DNA from: Thermoplasmata archaeon
GTDB lineage: Archaea; Thermoplasmatota; Thermoplasmata; Thermoplasmatales; Aciduliprofundaceae
Assembly: GCA_021163705.1 (NCBI GenBank)
Contig: JAGGTO010000146.1
Span: 1-13,088, forward strand
Reading direction: 5' to 3'
Length of the DNA: 13,088 nt
Below are positions 7,764-13,088 of this stretch, one piece after another. Positions within the stretch are counted from its first letter, which is position 1; every line of letters begins with the position of its first letter. A program made the translations under genes and the position numbers. A model generated the notes under the pieces. That model had not been told where the DNA came from. It did not search any database and worked only from the letters and a program-made list of their open reading frames with translations.

Positions 7764-8606
7764 TTATCTGTAGAGGAGAATAATATCTCCTACATTTCCA
7801 TTGAGATATCTGGCTATCACGGGACACTTTATCATGAGGAGATAGAATATGCCCCTGAACTCGCTCAAACCCTCACAGTTGCCCTGCCCCTTGGAAATAA
7901 TCACATCATGCTCTTTGATCCATTGCCCGACTTCGGGGGAATTACGCTCAATGCCAACCTCTCCATTTCCTATGAATCTTATTTCATCCACAATTTTGTC
8001 TATACCTGTGTACTTTGCATCTTCAAGTGTGGCATCGTTTATTATCGGGCCCTCCTTCACCACGAGGGTAATTTGATAATCTTTCATCTCTCTGATGGTC
8101 TCGATGAGAAGCTTATCAAACACTATCTCTCCAGCATTGTCTGCAAAATAGAGTATTCTTTTTCCCCTCTCCAAATCTTTTTTGAATTTCTCAAAATCAT
8201 CGTATCTGAATCTCCTCTTCAGAACATCATCCAGCGTTTTCTTTACATCGAAGCTATCAAGGGCTCCAAAATCAATTATGTTGCCTGCAATTGCAATCCT
8301 CACGGCTGTGCGGAGAGGATCATCGGATTTCTCAACTATCTTTTTAAGTTCAGGATACATTGATAATGCCAGGTCATTGCTCTCTTTCTTCACCTTTGCG
8401 TATGGATCCCCTCGAGCATATTTTCTCACCACGGCATGGGCAATATGGGCAAGCTCAGGCGGTGTTTTATTCCAGTCCTCTTTCAGAAGTTTTTCCATAA
8501 CCTCCCGAAGTATTCTTTTCTGAATATCCTCTGAAAGTGAGGAGAACTTTGCTGCCTGCAGGGCCTGACGCAGAAAACAGGGAAAACACTCAGGTTGAGC
8601 TCTCAT
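7764..8606 (-). CDS. DUF89/ARMT1-like metal-dependent phosphatase
   Basis: The DUF89 family comprises metal-dependent damage-control phosphatases that hydrolyse harmful or side-product sugar and cofactor phosphates; the archaeal branch carries an N-terminal CxxC. From ATG 8606 the protein is 280 residues and begins MRAQPECFPCFLRQAL, with Cys7 and Cys10. Family motifs seen are GNIIDFG (about 109-115), the metal-site FADNAGEIVFDK (about 153-164), and GQGNCEGL near residue 245. An in-frame ATG at 8693 exists, but the added 29 residues are unlike the family and cover two TATA-like elements. The nearest, on the minus strand at 8627-8634, lies 25 bases from ATG 8606, so 8606 is preferred. The true substrate is unknown. 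The gene is divergent from the structured RNA element. Confidence 0.88.
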   Translation of the reverse strand: MRAQPECFPCFLRQALQAAKFSSLSEDIQKRILREVMEKLLKEDWNKTPPELAHIAHAVVRKYARGDPYAKVKKESNDLALSMYPELKKIVEKSDDPLRTAVRIAIAGNIIDFGALDSFDVKKTLDDVLKRRFRYDDFEKFKKDLERGKRILYFADNAGEIVFDKLLIETIREMKDYQITLVVKEGPIINDATLEDAKYTGIDKIVDEIRFIGNGEVGIERNSPEVGQWIKEHDVIISKGQGNCEGLSEFRGIFYLLMIKCPVIARYLNGNVGDIILLYR

Positions 8607-8624
8607 ATTCCGGCATGAGCATGC

Positions 8625-8635
8625 ACTATTAAAAC
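8625..8635 (-). promoter_or_regulatory. TATA-like element for the DUF89 gene
   Basis: The minus strand reads GTTTTAATAGT, centred about 25 bases before ATG 8606, supporting a leaderless start there. A second and better-looking TATA (minus-strand GTATAAAAAA, about 8659-8668) lies farther upstream and would give a short leader of about 30 bases. Confidence 0.45.
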
Positions 8636-8705
8636 AATCCGCATACGATGCCGATGCTTTTTTATACACGAAAATATGTGGACCAACCATCAATTATTTA
8701 GCAGA

Positions 8706-8716
8706 AATGTTTATAC
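8706..8716 (+). promoter_or_regulatory. TATA box for the structured RNA
   Basis: AATGTTTATAC has its core at 8709-8715, about 28 bases before the G-rich sequence that opens the folded element at 8741. No start codon with an open frame follows, which fits a non-coding transcript. Confidence 0.55.
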
Positions 8717-8740
8717 ACCTCCAAAATATAAATAGCATCA

Positions 8741-8827
8741 GGGCGGGTAAGGCTTGGGACATAGTGCGTACCCTGAGGTGCACGTGAATACCGGCCCAAG
8801 GTCCGCCTTTCGGTAAATCTGTTTTTT
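8741..8827 (+). ncRNA. Unidentified structured small RNA (possible pseudoknot) ending in a T run
   Basis: This GC-rich island stands out in AT-rich surroundings and has no coding frame. The outer helix pairs 8741-8748 with 8801-8808 (GGCGG with CCGCC, extended by G-U pairs). After a four-base bulge, CTTGGG (8753-8758) pairs with CCCAAG (8795-8800). An inner hairpin pairs GTGC (8764-8767) with GCAC (8780-8783), then ACC with GGT around a CTGA loop (8773-8776). The strand TACCG (8789-8793) can pair with CGGTA (8811-8815), giving a pseudoknot. The T run 8822-8827 looks like an archaeal terminator, and a TATA box sits 28 bases upstream. It is not a tRNA, 5S or recognisable SRP or RNase P RNA. It could be a free small RNA or a riboswitch-like leader, though no gene follows closely. 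Confidence 0.6.
8822..8827 (+). terminator. T-run terminator of the structured RNA
   Basis: Six consecutive T follow the folded element; oligo-T is the main intrinsic termination signal in archaea. A second six-T run at 8880-8885, after a weak hairpin (AGGATT 8832-8837 with AATCCT 8860-8865), could be a backup end. Confidence 0.45.
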
Positions 8828-8908
8828 AGTTAGGATTAGTTTGGATTTCCTCTCCCGGCAATCCTCTTCTAGATGATAGTTTTTTCACAGGCCACCTTAC
8901 TGTCCGCA

Positions 8909-9047
8909 TTAGGATATCAGTTTTTGGTCAATTCTTTTAATGTTCTCTAAGAAATCGTTGATATTCTTTACTGTTGCAAATTTTCTTCCATTTTCTGTAA
9001 GAGAATCTCACATTTGTAAAAAGTTTTGGTGTGTATATTAGATTCAT
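8909..9047 (-). pseudogene. Very small or decayed minus-strand gene, two overlapping protein-like frames
   Basis: One frame runs from ATG 9047 to a stop at 8937-8939 and encodes a basic 36-residue peptide (starts MNLIYTPKLFTNV, ends EYQRFLREH). A second frame, open from 9007 to the stop at 8909-8911, encodes 32 residues that look like the end of a real protein (contains LTENGRKFATVKN and NDFLENIKRID). A single frameshift near 9007 would join the promoter-proximal part of the first to the second. A TATA-like element (9066-9075, minus) lies about 24 bases before ATG 9047. Either this is a frameshifted remnant or the first frame is a genuine small protein. I cannot name a family. Confidence 0.3.
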
Positions 9048-9063
9048 TTCCCAATGTAAGTAG

Positions 9064-9075
9064 TGTTTAAATAAA
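9064..9075. promoter_or_regulatory. TATA-like element between the small minus-strand ORF and the cassette
   Basis: TTTAAATAAA (9066-9075) reads as TATA-like in both directions. On the minus strand it sits 24 bases from ATG 9047. On the plus strand it could give an upstream start for the cassette at about 9096. Confidence 0.4.
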
Positions 9076-9091
9076 TTTTCTTAACCTAAAA

Positions 9092-9102
9092 GTTAAATAT
9101 AA
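9092..9102 (+). promoter_or_regulatory. Likely TATA box of the three-gene cassette
   Basis: GTTAAATATAA is centred near 9097, predicting a transcript start around 9120-9123. There is no TATA at leaderless distance from the first cassette gene (start 9307), so the mRNA probably has a leader of about 185 bases that includes the nested hairpin and a small ORF. Confidence 0.5.
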
Positions 9103-9117
9103 GTTTATCCATGTAAT

Positions 9118-9180
9118 TCATATACCTATTTGAAGAAAAGGAATTTAGCAGGAGATAAACCGTAGCTAAATGGTATATGA
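9118..9180 (+). repeat. Nested inverted repeat in the cassette leader
   Basis: TCATATACC (9118-9126) is the exact reverse complement of GGTATATGA (9172-9180), nine bases. Inside it ATTTAGC (9143-9149) pairs exactly with GCTAAAT (9165-9171). The two right-hand arms are contiguous, so the RNA would form a two-tier stem with a 16-base bulge on the left and a 15-base loop. The loop carries AGGAGAT (9150-9156), a Shine-Dalgarno-like sequence, and the last arm covers the ATG of a 33-codon ORF (9177). It lies at the predicted 5' end of the cassette mRNA. It could instead act as DNA operator half-sites. Confidence 0.5.
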
Positions 9181-9278
9181 GTATCATGAGAGACTCCCTA
9201 AAAAATGTTAAAGAAGTTAATAACAACATATATGGTTTCAAAAAGAGGTATCTAAGGACACATATGAATGGAGAGTGA
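9177..9278 (+). CDS. Possible 33-residue small protein or leader peptide
   Basis: ATG 9177 to TGA 9276-9278 encodes 33 residues (starts MSIMRDSLKNVKEVNNN, basic C-terminal half with KKRYLRTH). It ends 28 bases before the first cassette gene. There is no well-spaced Shine-Dalgarno; an internal ATG at 9186 is another start choice. The composition is protein-like but the length is within chance for AT-rich DNA. If real, it may be a leader peptide linked to the hairpin or a small first cistron. Confidence 0.25.
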   Translation: MSIMRDSLKNVKEVNNNIYGFKKRYLRTHMNGE

Positions 9279-9306
9279 ATGTAACAAGGAATAGGGTGAA
9301 AAACAA

Positions 9307-9855
9307 ATGGGAGAAAATAATAATGAAATCAATGAAATTCGCTTGCCATACTTATGTCCCATATGCGGTGCACCGCTAATTCAAAAAAAGAGAGGAAGAT
9401 GGAGAAGTGGTGGTTTTTCCGAGGTTATCAATATAGGAGTAGGTAGTTCTGAGAACTATAACTCTTTTGAATGTAGTAATAATAAAAAGCACAAATTTCA
9501 TGCATGGATTCTCTCAAAAGAAAGAGCCATACATATTATAAGGACCACTTGGATAAGGAAGTATGAATATTCAGAAGCCGCAGATATAAATTATGGATCT
9601 CTTTCCGAAGAAGAGAAAAGAATTTTTTATGAGGCTATTGAAAATTTTCCACATTCAGTGGAAAAAACTAGTTATGTGTGGATTATTTTCCCCCAGACAA
9701 GTACAATTCAACTTTCAAAATTCAAAGGTTTTTGGATTGTGTTTGAAAACTATAAAATTGATGGTTTGAATATATCTTTCAAATTTGGGTTTATTGAAGA
9801 TGAAGCTGATAGAGAACGAAAAAAATATATTTTAAGGGGGGTATATCCAATATGA
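9307..9855 (+). CDS. Uncharacterised zinc-ribbon-like protein, first cassette gene
   Basis: I do not recognise the family. The 182-residue protein opens with a probable zinc site: CPIC (Cys17, Cys20) followed by Cys56, His62 and His65 in FECSNNKKHKFH, with a glycine/serine-rich insert between them. The rest (about 70-182) is mixed alpha/beta with many aromatic residues (TWIRKYEYSE, TSYVWIIFPQ, FKGFWIVFENYK) and no membrane segment. Such a zinc ribbon suggests nucleic-acid or protein binding, but that is inference. GGTGA (9295-9299) lies seven bases before the ATG, a Shine-Dalgarno start unlike the leaderless genes around it. Its stop overlaps the next gene's ATG in ATGA. Its AT-rich codons (AAT, ATA, AAA) differ from the flanking chromosome genes. 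Confidence 0.8.
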   Translation: MGENNNEINEIRLPYLCPICGAPLIQKKRGRWRSGGFSEVINIGVGSSENYNSFECSNNKKHKFHAWILSKERAIHIIRTTWIRKYEYSEAADINYGSLSEEEKRIFYEAIENFPHSVEKTSYVWIIFPQTSTIQLSKFKGFWIVFENYKIDGLNISFKFGFIEDEADRERKKYILRGVYPI

Positions 9856-10436
9856 AAATGAAAGAGAAAAAAGAAAAATATGAGGAGTACATTGGGAAGA
9901 CATACGATGATCCTAAAAAAATGTTAGAAGCTTTGAAGAAATTTGAGCTGAAAATATCAGATATCATAATTTTGCTGTTGGGAATTACTGAGGACAACTC
10001 GCCGATCTATGGAAGAACTCTATTAGTTAAAGAGGTTTTTCTTGCCATACAGGAAGTGTTCTCTAAATACCCTATAAAGTATCAAGATCCCATATTTGTT
10101 CCATATAAATACGGTCCTTACAGCTTTAATCTTATAGATACAGTCGAAACCATGGCCATGCAGGGATATATTATAAGGAGAGGAAAAAGAGGAACAAGAA
10201 AAGAAATGTTTTTACTTACTAAGAAAGGTAAAAAGATATATGAAGAAGTAAAGAAAAAATTAGAAAATAAATATCCTGGATTATTTGAAGAATTAAAAAG
10301 AAAAAGAGTGGGCTGGGATGAGTTGGGTACAGATGGTATTTTGAAGTATGTATACCAAAACTATCAAAGGTATCTTGATAAATCAAAGATCTATAAAAAA
10401 TATGAACCCATCCAATGGGGAAAGGGGAGAGGATAA
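9852..10436 (+). CDS. Winged-helix-like protein, tentatively Panacea/DUF4065-like, second cassette gene
   Basis: The basic, 194-residue soluble protein has the layout of archaeal winged-helix proteins related in style to the Panacea/SocA-like group: ILLLGITEDN...PIYGRTLLVKEVFL (40-64), then IFVPYKYGPYSFNLIDTVETMAMQGYI (81-107), then a basic wing RRGKRGTRKEMFLLTKKGKKI (109-129). The YKYGP motif followed by a helix, GYI and LTxKG are the basis for this. Panacea proteins act as antitoxins in many toxin-antitoxin pairs; some winged-helix relatives are DNA-binding regulators. The C-terminus (130-194) is lysine/tyrosine-rich and unassigned. It starts at ATG 9852 inside the previous stop, with a G-run Shine-Dalgarno (9836-9841); ATG 9858 is an alternative. 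The family assignment is a motif impression only. Confidence 0.75.
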   Translation: MKMKEKKEKYEEYIGKTYDDPKKMLEALKKFELKISDIIILLLGITEDNSPIYGRTLLVKEVFLAIQEVFSKYPIKYQDPIFVPYKYGPYSFNLIDTVETMAMQGYIIRRGKRGTRKEMFLLTKKGKKIYEEVKKKLENKYPGLFEELKRKRVGWDELGTDGILKYVYQNYQRYLDKSKIYKKYEPIQWGKGRG

Positions 10437-11648
10437 ATGATTCGATATCACTGGAAAATAAGATATCAAAGTCCCTTAGGAAGATCAGTGATAAGAAATA
10501 TTGAAATTAGTGCCTCTAGAGATGGACGCCATAGTTCTTGCGAAACTCCGATGAGAGCATATGGAAATTTTGAATTATCAGCTAAAAAAAAGGTTCCTAC
10601 TGAAGTACCTCTCCCTTCAATTAGTCCAATCTATGTATATTATAAGACAATTAAAGGTGTTATTGGAGATACTCATAATATTACAAACAAAAATTACGAA
10701 AAGATTAATAAAGAGGCGGAGGTATTTCTAACAAAGACTGTACATGTTCCACTGCGAGTATTTGCTTTAGGTATGAATTCTACTATTATTGGATCTGATT
10801 ATCTCACAAACCAGTCTTCTGCTGCAATAATAAAAGCCACCTTTAGATATATTAATTACCCCGTTCATCAGGAGTTTGAGTTTGTTACTATACCTCTATA
10901 TTATGGATATGATAAAGATCTCATGAGTAGGATAATTAAGATTGGAGTTGATATTAAAAAAGAGTTAGATAAGCCAATTACAGGCTTTATAGACCTTAGA
11001 GATTCAAAAACATTTTCTGTTTTTAAAAGCCTAATAGAAGATAAACAGATATATTCCAATTTTGATTTGATTTTAATAAAATGGGGAAATCCAGATAGAT
11101 TTTTGAATGATTATTATTTTTTAGAAGATCTTTTAATAAAGACCTACTCAAAGGAACAATATGATGATTTCCCCCCTATAATGATGATAGCAACTCTAAG
11201 AAAATCAGATAATACTGTAGGTATATCAGGTGTGCATTATACTCACATATTTGGGGGAGATTTGCATAATGTAGATAGAACACGTGGATTTTATTCTGAT
11301 AAAAAAAGACTACCAACTCCACCCAGCTTTTTTGATAGAAATGAACTTACGATACATCCAATTAATGAACAAGAAATTGATGAGCTTAAAAACCACCAAA
11401 TTGTTAAAAGATATGGACATTTAAGAGAAATATTAGACAATCCTCAGGAATGGACATCCTCGGATAAGCATCTCTCATCTGCTAATGGCTTGGCTTATAT
11501 GTTGGAGACATATGATAGCTCAGAGGAATTTAGGATGGAACATAAATATTTAAAAAACGATGAAATCATGGAATATTATAACCAGAAAACTGTTTTAAAG
11601 AACAAGTCAAGACATATTATATACATCCAAGATCTTATGCACATATAA
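10437..11648 (+). CDS. Uncharacterised 403-residue protein, third cassette gene
   Basis: I do not recognise this protein. It has no signal peptide or membrane segment. The centre alternates predicted strands and helices (ITGFIDLRDSKTFSVFKSLI 181-200; FDLILIKWGNPDRFLNDYYF 209-228; PPIMMIATLRKS 246-257). It leads to a striking polar cluster, HYTHIFGGDLHNVDRTRG (267-284), with His267, His270, Asp275, His277, Asp280, Arg281 and Arg283, which could be a catalytic or metal site. Only one cysteine (Cys35) is present. The ATG directly follows the stop of the previous gene and has GGAG (10426-10429) seven bases upstream, so it is co-translated with it. It is the largest gene of the cassette and the best candidate effector or enzyme, which is inference. 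Confidence 0.8.
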   Translation: MIRYHWKIRYQSPLGRSVIRNIEISASRDGRHSSCETPMRAYGNFELSAKKKVPTEVPLPSISPIYVYYKTIKGVIGDTHNITNKNYEKINKEAEVFLTKTVHVPLRVFALGMNSTIIGSDYLTNQSSAAIIKATFRYINYPVHQEFEFVTIPLYYGYDKDLMSRIIKIGVDIKKELDKPITGFIDLRDSKTFSVFKSLIEDKQIYSNFDLILIKWGNPDRFLNDYYFLEDLLIKTYSKEQYDDFPPIMMIATLRKSDNTVGISGVHYTHIFGGDLHNVDRTRGFYSDKKRLPTPPSFFDRNELTIHPINEQEIDELKNHQIVKRYGHLREILDNPQEWTSSDKHLSSANGLAYMLETYDSSEEFRMEHKYLKNDEIMEYYNQKTVLKNKSRHIIYIQDLMHI

Positions 11649-11761
11649 TTGCTTGAACTCCTTATTCATATCGATGTGCTCCTGATCCTGTCAGCCCAGT
11701 ATATTGTCTATGTAAGAAATAAAATCCCACCATATGCCCCATCACATAATCCGGATGGAAA

Positions 11762-11769
11762 GTTTAAAA
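11762..11769 (+). promoter_or_regulatory. TATA-like element ahead of elp3
   Basis: GTTTAAAA is centred 26 bases before an in-frame GTG at 11792 (codon 8 of the longest reading), which would be a leaderless start like that of the MATE gene. For the ATG at 11771 the matching upstream position holds only a weak ACATAAT (11744-11750). The rest of the 122-base gap after the cassette (11649-11761) shows no gene, clear repeat or strong terminator. Confidence 0.4.
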
Positions 11770-11770
11770 A

Positions 11771-13088
11771 ATGATGCTGCATAGCAGGTATGTGGGCTTC
11801 TACCAGGATATGGAAGAACTGTTTCGAGCCGGGAAGATAAATAGCAGAGATGAGCTTGAAAGATGGAAGAGCAAAATTGCCAAGAAGTATAAAATTCCAA
11901 ATCCTCGAAACTCGGATATAATGCGACATCTCCCCAAAGATATTGTGGAAAAATATCACAGCATTCTTGTTAAAAAACCATCACGAACATTAAGCGGTGT
12001 GGCAATAGTTGCCATCATGACCTCACCATTTCCCTGTCCGCATGGAAAATGCATATATTGCCCTGGAGGCCCAGAGAAGGGTACGGCTCAAAGTTACACG
12101 GGTCACGAGCCTGCAGCGCTGAGAGCAGCGCAATATAATTTTGATCCCTATGAGCAGACAAGAGCGAGAATTGAGCAATTGAACACGATAGGACATCCCA
12201 CAGATAAGATAGAGCTCATAATAATGGGTGGCACATTCACGGCCCGCCCGAAAAGGTATCAGGAGTGGTTCGTAAAGAGGGCATTTGATGCAATGAACGG
12301 TGTGGATGCAAGAAATCTTGAGGAGGCACAGTTAATAAATGAAAATGCCAAGAACAGATGCATCGGCCTGACAGTCGAGACTCGTCCGGACTGGTTCATG
12401 GAGAAAGAAATAGATTTTGCCCTTAAACTTGGGGCAACGAGGGTTGAATTAGGTATCCAGACGGTGTATGATGATATACTTGAAGGGGTGAAAAGAGGGC
12501 ATGGAGTGAGGGAGAGCATCATAGCAACTCGCCTTGCAAAGGATGCGGGATTCAAAATAAATTATCATATGATGCCCGGGCTGCCGGGAAGCTCAACGGA
12601 GAAGGATTTCCAGGCATTTAAAGAGATTTTCCAAAATCCCAATTTTAAGCCCGATATGCTCAAGATTTATCCCACTCTTGTGGTTAAGGGTACGAAGCTT
12701 TACAAGATGTGGAAAAGAGGAGAGTACACGCCGTACACGCTTGAAGAAATGGTGGATTTACTTGTTCGCATTATAAGCATGGTGCCACCATGGATTCGAA
12801 TCCAGAGAATTCAGAGGGATATCCCGGCGAAGTTCATAGAGGCGGGGGTAAAAAGAGGAGATTTGCGTGCCCTTGTTATGGAGGAGATGAGAAATCGTGG
12901 CTTGAGATGTCCTGAGATTCGGTGCCGTGAGGTGGGAAGAAAGGGGGGCAGTAATTTTGAGTTGATACGCAGAGATTATGAAGCATCTTTAGGTAGAGAG
13001 GTCTTTCTTTCCTTTGAGGATTTGAGTGAGGATTCAATAGCCGCATACCTTAGATTGAGGCTACCAAGCGAGCATGCACATCGAGCAG
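11771..13088 (+). CDS. elp3: tRNA uridine(34) carboxymethyl/acetyl-type radical SAM enzyme Elp3 (C-terminus beyond window)
   Basis: Elp3 combines a radical-SAM domain and a GNAT acetyltransferase domain to modify C5 of wobble uridine in tRNA; in archaea it acts without the rest of Elongator. From ATG 11771, 439 codons are present. They include the conserved lead PRNSDIMRHLP (45-55), SGVAIVAIMTSPFPCPHGKCIYCPGG (75-100) with the 4Fe-4S cysteines Cys89, Cys94 and Cys97, IIMGGTFTARP (about 149-159), GLTVETRPDW, RVELGIQTVYDDIL, YHMMPGLPGSS, and RIQRDIPAKFIEAG. The later LRCPEIRCREVG segment is also typical. The window ends in the linker before the GNAT domain, so a further 80-100 codons are expected. 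A stop lies just upstream of 11771; GTG 11792 fits the TATA spacing better, so the exact start is uncertain. Confidence 0.95.
   Translation, partial: MMLHSRYVGFYQDMEELFRAGKINSRDELERWKSKIAKKYKIPNPRNSDIMRHLPKDIVEKYHSILVKKPSRTLSGVAIVAIMTSPFPCPHGKCIYCPGGPEKGTAQSYTGHEPAALRAAQYNFDPYEQTRARIEQLNTIGHPTDKIELIIMGGTFTARPKRYQEWFVKRAFDAMNGVDARNLEEAQLINENAKNRCIGLTVETRPDWFMEKEIDFALKLGATRVELGIQTVYDDILEGVKRGHGVRESIIATRLAKDAGFKINYHMMPGLPGSSTEKDFQAFKEIFQNPNFKPDMLKIYPTLVVKGTKLYKMWKRGEYTPYTLEEMVDLLVRIISMVPPWIRIQRIQRDIPAKFIEAGVKRGDLRALVMEEMRNRGLRCPEIRCREVGRKGGSNFELIRRDYEASLGREVFLSFEDLSEDSIAAYLRLRLPSEHAHRA

Noticed and set aside
8607..8693. N-terminal extension of the DUF89 protein to ATG 8693
   Set aside because: The added residues (with a CSC stretch) are unlike DUF89 proteins and cover two TATA-like elements; the family N-terminus with CxxC begins at ATG 8606.
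8741..8827. tRNA, 5S, SRP RNA, RNase P RNA or a known riboswitch
   Set aside because: No cloverleaf or T-loop, far too short for SRP or RNase P, and no match to the conserved cores of TPP, fluoride, SAM or ZTP classes as I know them.
9118..9180. CRISPR repeat or terminal repeats of an insertion sequence
   Set aside because: Only one inverted pair is present, with no spaced direct repeats, no transposase and no target-site duplication seen at the cassette ends.
10437..11648. tRNA-guanine transglycosylase or DpdA-like enzyme
   Set aside because: The strand/helix alternation and GGDLHNVD region loosely recall such barrels, but the zinc-binding cysteines and glycine-rich base-binding motifs are absent.
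11649..11761. Remnant gene or attachment site after the cassette
   Set aside because: No convincing frame and no repeat shared with the left side of the cassette could be seen by eye.

Overview
This window looks like chromosomal DNA of a thermophilic or hydrothermal archaeon. The evidence is archaeal TATA boxes about 24-27 bases ahead of start codons with no leader, Shine-Dalgarno sites mainly inside operons, heavy AGA/AGG arginine use, a MoeA/MobB-FeS pair, a CxxC DUF89 protein and an archaeal-type Elp3. A Thermoplasmatota relative (Aciduliprofundum-like) would fit, but that is an impression from style and gene content, not a database result.

Left part (1-8606) is ordinary, compact chromosome. 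A truncated FabG-like SDR oxidoreductase and a MATE exporter lie on the minus strand. A MATE/MFS divergent pair follows; one AT-rich TATA element sits 26-27 bases from each start codon. Next on the plus strand are moeA, mobB (with a 4Fe-4S domain) and pcm, packed as a likely operon for molybdenum/tungsten cofactor maturation and protein repair, with a perfect 16-bp palindrome just ahead of moeA. A two-CBS protein follows, then two minus-strand genes: an 8-TM protein with TPR repeats and a DUF89/ARMT1-like metal-dependent phosphatase.

Middle part (8607-11770) is the accessory-looking segment and the place to look for something new. A TATA box precedes a short GC-rich RNA-like element (about 8741-8827) that folds into a long bulged helix, an inner hairpin and a possible 5-bp pseudoknot, and ends in a T run. 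After it come a degraded or very small minus-strand ORF, a promoter, a nested inverted repeat that would form a hairpin at the 5' end of the mRNA, a 33-codon small ORF, and a tightly coupled three-gene cassette: a Cys/His zinc-ribbon protein, a winged-helix protein with some Panacea/DUF4065-like features, and a 403-residue protein I do not recognise. The cassette is visibly AT-richer than its flanks, uses Shine-Dalgarno starts and looks horizontally acquired. A regulatory, toxin-antitoxin or defence role is a hypothesis only.

Right part (11771-13088) is the first 439 codons of elp3, the radical-SAM/acetyltransferase enzyme of wobble-uridine tRNA modification, running off the window edge before its acetyltransferase domain.
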